Shown here: positions 25,101-36,652 of the stretch, in pieces | Numbering within the stretch: the first letter of the stretch is position 1 | Layout: every line of letters starts with the position of its first letter | Assembly: GCA_035041965.1 (NCBI GenBank) | Contig: JAPYMA010000354.1 | Span: 52,713 to 116,712, forward strand | Length of the DNA stretch: 64,000 bases | Direction: 5' to 3' | Origin: Anisakis pegreffii | Taxonomy: Eukaryota; Nematoda; Chromadorea; Rhabditida; Anisakidae | The notes under the pieces: generated by a model | Databases searched by the model: none | Told to the model about the DNA's origin: nothing | What the model saw: only the letters and a program-made list of their open reading frames with translations | Program-made: the position numbers and the translations under genes

Positions 25101-27636
25101 TGAGCTTACAAGGATCCGCCCCAAACAACTGAAATCGAGAGAGGAGAGCGACGATGTGAATCGTGTTTCAGCGCTCAGCTGTAAGACGCATTTTAGTAGT
25201 GATGTCTGCTGTAGACCTACGCGGTGATCCTTACCAGTCTCATTCCATCAGAAAGAGTCTAAAGTCTGATCACGCGTCTGATTCCACCAGAGTAAGTCCA
25301 AAATCTGATTAGATAAGGCTGGAACATGGAATCGGTCGGTCTTGCTGCAATCAAAATTTGCGAGAGATTTCGCTGGAAGTAGGCGCTTCCACGACATTGA
25401 TAGAAGTGATTATAATTTTTATGTGAGCGTATCACTCCCATTTCGGCTGTTCAGATTTTCATTGGAAGAAATGTTTATTTAATTTTTCAGTTGGTTTCAC
25501 CCACCGCGAATTCTTCTCACCTGACTTTTCCAACTCTGAATCTGAGTTCTTGTTTCTAGATTTGTCTAATTACGGGTTTTTCGGGAGCTTTTGAGATGCT
25601 AACGGGAACATATCGAAAACTTGAATGTTCCGACTTGACATAGCTGAGCCTGAGCTTAGCCTGAGGCTAACAACTGGGCCCAGGCTAGGGATTTGCCTCA
25701 GTCTTAAGCTAAACTATGTATACTTTCGCGTTCAACAATAGTGTGCACTACTGTAACCGAATTTTTGACGGTTTTGAGGGATTGCGCCTAAGGAATGCTA
25801 AACTGCGCTAGTGAATGTGGTCGTTTGTAATGAAATCTGCAGTTGTATTCCCAGAAGGGTTCAATTTAGTCGCCAATACTCAAATAATTCCTTTTCGTTG
25901 AAGATTTTCTAGTGATCCATCCGTAGCATTCCTAATGATCCTCTTTTTTATTTTCGTTTCATTCTTAACATTTCGCTTGAAGTCTTTCTGAATTTCAGAG
26001 TCCAAAATGAATTCGATGTATGCATCGTATAAGCAACCATAGAATCAGACATTACTGAGCAAGCAAAATTGTGAATGATCGAATTTAGTAGATTCTGATC
26101 TGCTACACAATTCTGATCTGCCACTTTTCTTGCATCTGATTAACTAATTTCCAGGAATGCTGTTCGGAGTTTCACTGAAAAAATGCTTTCCTCAGCCAAC
26201 ATGCCTTTGAATTCATATTGATGAATTTATATTACTGATTAGTCTACTCGGTGTTACCGTGAATATAAAGTATCCAGAAGTGGTTTAGATTAAATTGGAT
26301 ATGGCGCTAATGCGTTGTTATCTAGTGTGCGGCGATTACTGGATAAAGATGGAAATAAAACTTTGTTGTTGGCATTGTCATTTCATGGTGTTGTTTATCA
26401 ACACTATCATCAATTCAATTATTGGTTTGACGATGTTTATTCCTTTTCAGAAACGCTCAACTGATCGAACATTCATAATTATACCTCGGAAGCATTCATC
26501 TGATCATGAGGTATTTATTAGTAGTTATATGGATGCGTTTGCATATATCAACACAGCGCATCACATCGTCCGAAATTTTCTCTTAACCCACAAAAGCAAC
26601 AAGCAATCTCCATCTATGAAAGGTTTTCCGATATCTACTTTTCGCCAGTTGGTGACAGACGGTCTGCCGATTGTTTCAGTGTGATCATACCCAGAACATT
26701 TCGATTCTTCATGCTCTACAGTTCTTCAGCTGAATCTGATCAACCGATAGTTATGCAAGAGCACGTCTAATGTTTAAGTTTTCGATTTTCACAATATAAT
26801 GCTCAACCGATTATTATGAACGAAGGATAAATTGATTCGAAAGGATTTCTGGAAACAGATCGTATATTACCTCAAAACGCATGCATTTGCATTCTCCACT
26901 CTTCCTTGCTCAAAAAAAAAAACTTGATGCAAATTTTCTTGTTTAATGCTGAGCGCAGATTTGTTGGCTGTTTGACGTATGAAGTTATCGAAAATTTAAG
27001 AAGTAAGTACTCTGAGAAGCTCTTCAAAATTTCACAAATGCTATAACTACTTGAATTGTTTAAAATCTATTGAATTTGCTAAAGTTGACTGACTGCATCG
27101 TGTAGCAATGATGACAGTATGTGTCGAATGTTATCGGAGGAAATTGTTGTTTTTTTTTTCAGCTAAAGGAGTATGAATGAACGCTAAAATTTTCATGGCC
27201 ATTTTTCTGAGGAAAATAAGATTCCATAATTGAAGAGCATTTCAGTTCGTCCCATCGATTTCGGATTGATTTTTGTCGCTCAGAAGAATGCACAAATTTG
27301 CGAATCGCAATCAACTCAACAACATTCTAAATGTTCTCTTCTCATTTCGTAATTCACTTCATCACTAGTTCTATTCATCAAGTGCGCTTCTCCTCCTAAT
27401 CATGACCACGAATCAGTTCTGTTCCGTTCCATGCGTTTAGTGGCTCGCTACTGATTTCATTTCATTTTTGTCGCCTTTTCGATGACCCTTAATTTGATAT
27501 AATCATCACTCAGATGTAAATACACACATAAATATTCGTTTATACTCAAATGCACACACCCTGCTAACATACGAGTAGTATCCGTCTCTGAATATTTCCT
27601 ATTTCCGCAAACCTTCATCCATCTGAATAACCGTTC
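22108..27636. other. Long stretch with no supported gene
   Basis: AT-rich sequence without recognisable exons. Small items seen: a roughly 24-base direct repeat GTGTGGGCGACTRCGTGACMA near 22237-22290, a short GTCTCC repeat near 22847-22885, and a TTAGCCTGAGGCTAA palindrome near 25657. Short frames at 21907-22107 and 26295-26684 could not be tied to any family or splice pattern. Confidence 0.5.
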
Positions 27637-27644
27637 GGTGAATT

Positions 27645-27985
27645 CGGGGTTTCTCAACCGGACATACTCGCACCTCCAACGGGCGAGAAATGGTCATCTA
27701 GGGGATACGAGATAAGGTTCTATTTTTGAACATTAAAGTAGGCGAGGATGGAATCCAACGCACACATGGGGGTGAAATAGGCGAGGACGGACTTTAACGT
27801 ATGCAGATATTTTTGAAAAGGCTAGAACATAGTCTAATGGTGTACCCTCATCTACACTACAGAAACTAACTGAGCGATATAGAGTGAATATTGTGAGGGA
27901 TGCGATGTATTGTTGTAGGGGGTGCGAGCACATCTCAAAATTTTCTAACAGGTGCGGGGGAGGGGAGTAAGGTTGAAAGCCACTG
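27645..27985 (-). mobile_element. hAT-like MITE, copy 1
   Basis: It begins GGGGTTTCTCAACC and ends GGTTGAAAGCCACTG, a degenerate form of the CAGTGGTTCTCAACC inverted ends common in non-autonomous hAT elements. It shares long stretches (TAGGCGAGG, GGACTTTAACGTATGCA, GGGGTGCGAGCACATCTC) with the reverse complement of the element at 36295-36644. It has no coding capacity. The 8-base flanks match only partly, so exact ends are uncertain. Confidence 0.65.
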
Positions 27986-28388
27986 GTTTATTTCTCAGTT
28001 ATTCGTAAACTGTTGAGAATAGATTCCCGCGAAATTTCCTGATCGTTAAACTCCAAATCACTTTTTCCATACGTACTCAAAGATTTCAACCGCAACGGTT
28101 TCGAATTTGGAAAATTTGAATTTTGGTTGTGTGATGAATGTCAACGGGAATGTTGGCGTTGAGCTTGAGAAACGTTTTAAGTGAGAGTATTGTGGAGAGA
28201 GAATTCATCTGAATTATTCAAATCTCAAAATTCACAAGTGACTCGAATATGAACTATTTAATCACGTTGGTGTCCAATTGTTCAGTTGTATGTCTTTGAT
28301 GTTGGTGTATGCGATTAGCGTTGCTTTTCATTTAAATAACTTTTCAATTGAACCTGAACTATTTTCAGTAGAAGTTGAAAAACCAGAA

Positions 28389-29015
28389 ATGCGTTTGTGT
28401 GGCTCAGCATTGTCCGTACTAGTTGTACTATCAGTAGTATTCGGACTAATCGAAAGTAACGACTTGAAATCAGATCAAACGATGATCGATAATCTGTCAT
28501 CACTGAATCATGATGTCAACAAACGTGCAGCACTCTTGTCAAGATACGGAAGGGCTTTGCTTTCAAGATACGGCAAACGATCAGAACTCACTCCTCAACC
28601 ATTTGTCATTCAGAACACGAATGCTGACGGCTATTTCGATCAACTAAGTATTCATCAACATGAATAATTACTTTATGAGTCTTTTAAGCGATTATTGCTT
28701 TTAATCAACAATTTTATGTTCCATTTAATCAATTATTCAGATCAGTAATTTAAAGTGCGAACATTTCATTTTCAATTATTCAGATCAGTAATTTAAAGTG
28801 CGAACATTTCATTTTCAATTATTCAGATCAGTAATTTAAAGTGCGAACGTTTCATTTACTCGCTCGATTAGCATCCAATGAACTGATTTCACACTCTTTC
28901 CAATAGCACATGTCATCTATCAACAATCTGATCACTACCATAATTTTCAGATGGTTTGTTATTGTGTCGACAGACTTACGGTGAATTCGTCCAGTGCATA
29001 CCATATCCGCGATAA
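28389..29015 (+). CDS. lury-1: Luqin-like RYamide neuropeptide precursor (LURY-1 type)
   Basis: Two exons, 28389-28647 and 28951-29015, joined in phase across a 303-base intron (acceptor AATTTTCAG), giving 107 residues. Residues 1-22 form a signal peptide (CGSALSVLVVLSVVFGL core). After Lys-Arg come AALLSRYG (47-54), a single Arg, ALLSRYG (56-62) and Lys-Arg, so two RYamides would be released: AALLSRYamide and ALLSRYamide. Exon 2 supplies two cysteines (C92 and C102, in LCRQTYGEFVQC), the C-terminal Cys pair usual in luqin/RYamide precursors. From memory, C. elegans LURY-1 makes PALLSRYamide and AVLPRYamide, neurosecretory peptides affecting feeding and egg laying. Upstream, TTTTCAG at 28362-28368, about 20 bases before the ATG, is a possible trans-splice acceptor. 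Confidence 0.85.
28730..28858. repeat. 43-bp tandem repeat, three copies, in the neuropeptide gene intron
   Basis: CAATTATTCAGATCAGTAAT begins at 28730, 28773 and 28816, an exact 43-base period. The first two copies are nearly identical and the third differs by a base or two at its end. It lies wholly within the intron 28648-28950. Confidence 0.9.
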
Positions 29016-30032
29016 TCACACCGTATCAGCGATAACCCACTTCAGCAGATACCATCGTTTCGACCACCAACCCAAACCCAATCTTGAGATGATCCACCGA
29101 ACGAATGACTAATGGTGGATCGCGTGTTTGTTTGTTTGTGTGCTCGTGTCTGACAAATTGCACTTCCTTATTGGAGTGCTGATCTCATACTTGATTATTC
29201 AGTGAATACTTCCTTCTTTAATACCAATTTTAGCGATAACTGGTTGACCGCTAATGCAAAATGAATCTTTTTATTAACTGATTGATCAACTTTTTATTAA
29301 ATGATGCAGGACGAATTTAATTGATTGGTACTTTATTAATTGATTCAAGAATTCTGGTGATAAATATTTCTCAATGTTGGTTTCCTGTTCATTCGTGTAT
29401 GCCATCGCATGAACACGTTGCAAGTGATTACAAAAAAGTATGTTCGTGGAATTGACAATGTCACATGTATACACTGCTTCAATTGAAACAACTCTCATCA
29501 CCAAAAACATTTTGTTCGTCTTCATTGACGATTGGAACATCTGTACTTCATGATAAGCTGATGACATATGTAGTGACATAATCATAAAACATGAAGTGAA
29601 ATGTTTGTAAACCACGAAATTATTGAAATATTTGTAGGGGTTCATCAACGAATCTATTGCAAGTGTAGGCTGGAAATGACATATTTGCTTATCGTTAGTA
29701 TGTGCTAGATGAGTAAATGAAGTGAGCTGCTTGCCTACACTCATGATTGATACGAAATAATATGTCACATTTGCAGCTTTGCTTGATTTGCATAGCAGGT
29801 GTGTCGAATGAACAACACTCTTGTTGTAAAAATATCATTGTAAAGTTCTCAGCAACCACAATAAGACGTATGATATTTATTAGAATTCGAACATAATTGT
29901 CAACATTTCACATTAGAAGGTATCATTAATCGAAGATCATCAATTCGTTCATTTTTGATGAAGTATTATCGGTACACTTAATCGCTGACGTCAAGAATTT
30001 CTGTGATCATCTGATTGCCAGCCTCGGAACTA

Positions 30033-32580
30033 TTAACCATATCTTGGTATAGCTCTTGCTTCGGCTAACGTTCGATCAATCTTCTCCAAAAATCGATCTC
30101 GTGGTCGAGAGGTGATCTGCACAAAATTCGAACCAACGATTCGAGAGTCTTGATTTCGCACGTACGAATGATCACGATACATATATGGGGTTAACGGAGT
30201 GCTGAAAAGTTTCTTATTGAGTTTCATTATCACATTTTGGATTAGTGAAGGATGAAAATGAAAACAATGCGATTTCTGCCCAAAAGGCTTAGATTAACTA
30301 CATCCGGTAGTTCATCTGACATCTTCAATGCATTTAATATGTTGTGACACATTAGTTCAGTTAGGCGTACATAACTGACTTATAGGGTGCGGTGTAATTG
30401 TTTATTTGGAAATGCTTGAATAAACAATTTAATTAAGATGAACAATAGTTAATCAGTCGAGAAAAAAAAGGAATTAATTAACGGATTCAACGGAAGTTAT
30501 CACTGAGTGGAGTATAAAATGCACGCTTCCGGCCAACCTCAACGATAAAAGTGAATTTGAAAGAATGGGATATGTGTCTCTCTATATCGATTTCTCACCA
30601 AAAATTGTTGTGTACTCAAAATGTTTTGCTCGTAATCAAATGCCGTTCAGACATCATTAATTTTAACGAGCATCAGTCAGACAATGATTTCGCTTATATC
30701 TAATTATCTTTTCGTGTTATTATGATCTCGTGTGGATGACTTCACGCATTAAAGCGTTTCACGCTCATCAGATCAGTTTCGCGTTATGATTGGATTGCAC
30801 GTTTAACATGACCATTTGCTGGGATCCGAATGGTCCATGCAATAGCTCATACGTAAAGCAGCTGACAAGAAATTGGCACATCACGGGTTCGATTTTCCCA
30901 CTCGCGAGGGCAAATTTTGATAGAAAGCGAATGATCAACCAATGAATATCATTAATGTTCTCAAAAAGTATCGTATTCTGCAGTGAAGCAATAATTGTCA
31001 AAAAATTGAACACATTACTCTGAACTTCCTTTACGATCCACAATCATTTGCTTATTGTTGCGTTTCCAGTCATCGTCCGATCGCTCCTTGTAAGATGAAT
31101 AAACTCCCTTCAATTTCAATTCTGTATTAAAAAACAGCGAATGCTTCACGGTAAACGCCTAGTTGCAAACGAATAGATCTCGGTTTTCACATAACATGAA
31201 TGCTTATAATTAGGTTTACTCAGTAATCGTATGAGTTCTTTTTATAATCGGATGGAAGAATGTACACGAATGTACATTCCATCCGATTATAAATTCATCC
31301 GTCAATTCCATCCGTGGATGGAATTGACGAATAATGCTTATAGTTAATTGCAAAGATTTACGTAAATCACTGAAAGTCTGCTATATAATTGAACGAATTG
31401 AATCTGCCGCTCAGCTTTGTGTACTTAATTCATGTGTCAATCTCATCCATCAATGCGAAATTCGAGCCGAAACGAAACTAGCGACAACAAACACGAGTGT
31501 AAATGGTTTCGTCTAGTCACAAACCTGGTAATCCAGTGGATTATCGACATAGGGTTTAATGCCATGCCTTCGCGAGAAATATTCGTTGGATTGTTTCGGC
31601 ATATAGACCGGATAGTTCAGATACGATGTATCCGCAAGACCCGTTAAGCCCAAACTACTATATGTACCCTCAAGGGGTGATTGTAATAACACGTTGTCTA
31701 CTGAAAACAAACCATTCGTTATCCACTTAATATCTGCTGACCTTTCTTCAACGATTAATTTCATATACTCTCCCTTCTTCATACATCAGTTACTCATGTT
31801 GAGTTTGCTAGCGTCAAACGAATGAACAAAAATGTAATTTTGAATCAAATCAATATGATACGATTTAAAAAACGTTCGTCGTCCCATTACTTTGCTGGTA
31901 TTTCTACTATCCGGTTCTGATGAAATTCTCGTATTTATTTGTTCTGTTCTGAATCGAATTCCAGGAAATGGTTTGGTTTACAAATTCATATAGACCATCT
32001 ACTATTCATTGCAACAAACAGGCACTATCGTGTCATCTAAGCAGCTATTCTGTTTCGTTAGTTTACTTTAGACATTGAGCGCAAATCAAATCAAACGTAA
32101 ACAACTTCTCTAAAGTACAAATCAATTGCTTACATCTCTAAAAAAACATCAAAACATTATGGTTTTCAAAGGAAAAAAATTAATGGCAAGAAGACATAGT
32201 GAAATTGGCTTTTGAAAAAAATCAGCACAAACAATTTGAAAAAGAATAAATTTGCGCTGAGTTCGCCTTCACTCATCGAAAGAATCAGTGAAAAAACAAT
32301 TTTATGATAAACGAATTGATTTACATGATTCATCAAGCGCTGATCTGCCGAGCTGATCATGCATACGCAGCATTGCACTAGCACTTATTGGTAAAATTTC
32401 AGCAGATGGCAATTTTGCGCCAGGTCGATAGATACTTCGAATATAATTCTCGAAACCGGCCGTTGCTGGACCTCCAGGCATGATATTGCGATCGAATGTA
32501 CTTTTTGATGATCCTGATTGGGGCATGTCCCAACTCGACGGTCTTGATGCATGATCTCTGGTGCCCAAGTATTCTGACAT
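30033..32580 (-). CDS. Unrecognised 229-residue protein, four exons
   Basis: Exons right to left: 32325-32580 (ATG at 32580), 31525-31700, 31019-31107 and 30033-30201. Phases fit at all three junctions and the frame ends at TAA 30033-30035. The third exon's acceptor (TTGAAG) lacks a pyrimidine tract, so that exon is the least certain. The protein has no signal peptide or membrane segment and is rich in Ser, Pro, Tyr, Asp and Arg. Distinctive stretches are LPSAEILPISASAMLRMHDQ, SRRHGIKPYVDNPLDYQ and the C-terminal DRFLEKIDRTLAEARAIPRY. The composition would suit an intracellular, perhaps cytoskeleton-associated protein, but that is a guess and no family is recognised. An in-frame ATG slightly upstream (32604) is possible. 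Confidence 0.65.
31242..31329. repeat. Two adjacent perfect hairpins sharing a GGATGGAAT core
   Basis: TTATAATCGGATGGAA at 31242-31257 pairs perfectly with TTCCATCCGATTATAA at 31277-31292, and a TGTACA pair lies inside the loop. Right after it, CGTCAATTCCATCC and GGATGGAATTGACG (31300-31329) form a 14-base perfect stem with a 2-base loop. Both lie in the intron 31108-31524 of the minus-strand gene. They look like nested ends of a small transposable element. Confidence 0.8.
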
Positions 32581-35500
32581 GATGATCACCTCAATGGAAT
32601 TCATGCAAATATCGTTATTTCAATGTTCTTATTATCAATCACCCTATCAATATTATCATTATCGAGACGGTAGCAACGATTTGACTATCAATTTCAGGAA
32701 CATTGCTATTTTATGGCTCCATTACATAATGAATAATCGCTCAATATATGACAGCAAAATCATGAGAACCAGCGGATAAATTGCGGGGATGAACAGATTA
32801 ATGCATGATACAATGGTTAATGCACAAAAAGATTTATAGAATGTCAGTACAAAGTATGAACTGGCAATTAAAATCAGAGGAGCAACTAAACTGTGATTCA
32901 ATTCCAACCATCAGTATCCCACACCCTGCAAACCATGAAATCTAAGTTGAAAGGAAACTAGCCACAGTGTGATAACCTAATGGGATGAAGATAATTCAAA
33001 TGAACACTGAAAAAAAAAACTGCAGTTGATCGAAAATAGCGATCAGTGCGTGATTGAGCCAGCAATGCTGATGATGATGTTCGCTTGTGTCTGAGGGCCT
33101 AAGCTATTGATTCTGATGATAAAGTTTGATGGTATTGAACGTAAATAAGTGTTTATGAATGTTATTGTGCTATACTGCTGCTGCTGCACCGAACGATGTG
33201 GAGGAGATTGTTGATCAAAGCAGCAATATACTCATTTACTCGTTACAGCACTAAGAAACGCATACGCAAACACTAAAATTGCTCACCTCAACTGTCTAAT
33301 AACTACAGCTGAAGCGATTTCATCGCTGTTCATTCAACAGCCACCTTAACGCCAACTAATCGCCCACTCGTCGTATTTTTACATTGGATAGAACGGAATG
33401 CACTTAATCATAGCAGCATCATTACCAAATTCCTCTGCTGAATTCTTCATCTCATTTGATCATACGCCAACGTGACCCTAGCCTATAGGAACCTCAGTTC
33501 ATGCGTGTGTGTGCTAGGATTGAGCTGGAATTCCCCGAAGGTAGTTTAGAGGGAACGCCGAGACCTTCTTGAACCAATCCTAATGCATGTCATAGAGCCG
33601 TCATAGAGCTAAAAGAATGCCTTCGAATGGCTCGACGAATTTCACGCAAATTTCACTTAGTTTCTCTCGATCATATCGAAATAAATTTTTGCTCACGTCC
33701 GTTAACTTGAGTCAGCAAATCATGAGCACTGCAAGAGATTGTTGCTCAGTCCTTTAATTTTTTTTTCAACGTTCAACATTCCAACGATGAGAGGATTGAA
33801 TAATTTCACAGTGGTCTGATGCGAAACAACGACACTGTGACGTAATCGAATTCGCTCTCATTCTCAACTGAAACTGTTTTTAACCACAAATGATTAATGT
33901 TCTCTACGTTTATGCTCTTAAATACATACCTTGACACTGCATGAAAAACAAGTGAATTCTTGGGAAATTGCTAACAAATTGAATGTATTGTGTGTGTGTG
34001 TGTGTGTGTGTGTGACCAAAATAGATGTTTTCAGGAAAACACAACAATTTATTCACTGGAATTGTATCAAAATTCTTAATTGAAACAGTTATAAAAACAA
34101 CAATAATAATAACACAAACAACAGCAACAATCATATTGTTGACAGCGCTGATAATAACACCAGTAATTGTCATGATAGAAACAACTGCAATTACAGTGAT
34201 ATCGATGGAAATGAAAAATATGCAGAATAATAAAAATTAATAATTAGAATGCAAATTTCTAATTGTGAGAATATAACACTGGCAACAATAACAACAAAAA
34301 TAGTTCAGTCCTAATCATAACAATACCATCAATCAAATTTATAGAGATCGAATAATAATTGATGACACGAAATTGTGATGATTTAGCACTTCGAGTCACA
34401 TCTGTCACCATGCATAAGGTCACACTTTTCGTGAGGCGTTTATTGGACGCATAGCAGAAAGAAAAAAAAACAATGGAGAATTGATAGTGCAGGCAAAATG
34501 ACACAGATCAATGCGTGGCATTGCATGAAATGTTTCTGAAAACTGAAACATGGTACGGTGTAATACAATTGATCGCACACAATAAATTACGAACAAACCA
34601 GCCAGAAAAACTTGCCTTTCAGCAACACAGAAAAATCCATCTATCCGTGCCTCTTTTTTTCAGGCAGATGCTAGTGAATTTAAGTGGGCACTTGATGAAT
34701 TATTCCGTTGAAGATGACCAGAAAAAGCAAAAATACCCACAAATATTCGAAATGCTCTCAAAATTTTCTCATTTGACGTCAGTGTTTCAGAGCGGATTAT
34801 AAATGACGATTCACGAATGACGAAAGCATGTTCATCAAAAATTGCCCCCTTCCCCTCGCTCTCCCTCACATCCACGAGAGTTTTGCGCATAATTCCCAAC
34901 ATCTCATAAATTGAATAATTCGAATTCAAATTATTTACTCTCATGAATAATCGAATTAAATACTTCGAACTATTATTTAATCTGTGCTGCAGGTGACGTC
35001 AGGTGCCGAAATGTTGACTGCACTGTGAACACTTGAGTAAGTAAAACTGCTTACAAAGCATTTTCGTCTCTTGAAAGTTCATTTTTTCATTTGGTTCAGT
35101 AGAAAAATAAACCGGTTAAGTTGATTGCGTTAAGAAAACAACGATCACAGATAACGACCGAACAATGAAAATTGCCATTATAAGATGTTATCAATATCAG
35201 CACAAAGTTTTCTTGACTTTTGATCGACGGCGATCATTTTAATGACTTTCATGACTTTTACGATGTTATCTTAATGATGTTATGATGATGATCACTTGAT
35301 ATACTTTCGATGAGCATGGCATTACGATTGTTTCGAGTGACCTTATGCATGCAAATAAAATCGAATAATTCGAAACGGAAAACACTAAAGCATCATGATT
35401 CGGTTCAAGAACGTTGTGCATCAGCTCAGATCTCATCTAAATTAACCGCTCTTAAATTTCCGGTCTCAGTTCTAGCGAAGTGCGTTGTTACAATTGTGTG

Positions 35501-36294
35501 AAGATTGTTACAACTGAATCACATTTCAAGTATTTGTTCAAAACAATATTATGGTTCATTGATCACCACAACGATTTTTGTGCCACAAAACTTGTTCTAA
35601 TTTTCCGTTAAGGCAATAAAAACAACGTCAATAAAAACAAGAGTAATTTAAACAACAGCACCATTAGAAACAAGAGCACGCAGAATTTGCTTTATTGCTT
35701 TGTTTCAAAATTGAGTTCGTTCAATTACAAGTGCATTCGAAAAAGTTTATGAAAAGTTTGAGGCGTCGAAACAATGAATAAACGCATGAATATAAGAAAC
35801 AAATAAAGATTGCTTTAAGTATAACATATTTCATCTTATACATATAGATCTTAATTGATTGAATGGAGAAGTGAAATGTTCCCGAATCCATTTGAACTGA
35901 TGATAATCAGTTGTTTTCCTTTAAATGACCCATATAATCTGAAACGAATTAATTCCTTACGAAAACGACAATAACAATAACAAGTCTGACACAACCGCCA
36001 CTGTTTCCGCATTTCAACGAAAATCGTTTCACTAATAACAACTTTTCTTTTTCTTTCAAGCATACGCTTCATTAATTCATGCTTAAAATTCATAATATTC
36101 ATAATATTCTAAGTGAACGCTTTTTAACGAGGCGATTGGTGATTCAGACTTTTTGATACTAATATTTCTCAATGTGCACATGTCTACGTTTCCCTGTAGT
36201 TCAAGTCGCTAAAGTTTCGGCGCTTTATGTCCTCATCATGGAACGAGGAACTAGAAACACTTATTTTTAGCAACTTGTTTTTATGTGTCTAGAG
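32581..36294. other. Intergenic, simple repeats only
   Basis: No supported exon. A minus-strand frame at 32722-32907 is hydrophobic, but it has no start, splice context or family match. A (TG)13 microsatellite is at 33989-34014, and a plus-strand ACAATAATAAC-rich tract follows at 34060-34240. Confidence 0.45.
33989..34014. repeat. (TG)n microsatellite
   Basis: Thirteen uninterrupted TG steps. Confidence 0.95.
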
Positions 36295-36644
36295 CAGTGG
36301 TTCTCAGCCGTTTTTTTTTCATCGACATCCCTCAAAGAAAATTTCGAGATGTCCTCGTACTCCCTACAACAATTGTTAAAATGTCCTCGCACTCCTCACA
36401 ATATCTCTCATCCACCACAATAAGTATCTGCAATGTAGATAAGTGTATGTATGCCCTTACAGTACGTTATAACCTCTTGAAAAATGCATACGTTAAAGTC
36501 TAACCTCGCCTAATTTATATGCATGCATGCGTTGAAATCCGCCCTCACCTGCAGTAATGTATAAAAAGTGGAATGTTATCCCCGCACCCTTTAGAATACT
36601 CTTGTGCACCTCCAAGGGAGAGCATCGCTGGTTGAGAAAGTCTG
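36295..36644 (+). mobile_element. hAT-like MITE, copy 2, with near-perfect 8-bp target duplication
   Basis: The left end is CAGTGGTTCTCAGCC and the right end is GCTGGTTGAGAAAGTCTG, imperfect inverted repeats of the hAT type. The flanks GTCTAGAG (36287-36294) and GCCTAAAG (36645-36652) agree at 6 of 8 bases, as expected for an aged 8-base target duplication. The interior matches the reverse complement of the copy at 27645-27985. No transposase is present. Confidence 0.7.
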
Positions 36645-36652
36645 GCCTAAAG

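Noticed and set aside
26295..26684. 129-residue plus-strand frame
   Set aside because: Unusual composition, no recognisable domain, and an internal TTTTCAG that would split it; no supporting neighbours.
29286..29768. 160-residue minus-strand frame
   Set aside because: No signal peptide, family motif or splice context; the residue mix is what AT-rich non-coding DNA gives. It remains a weak possibility because of its length.
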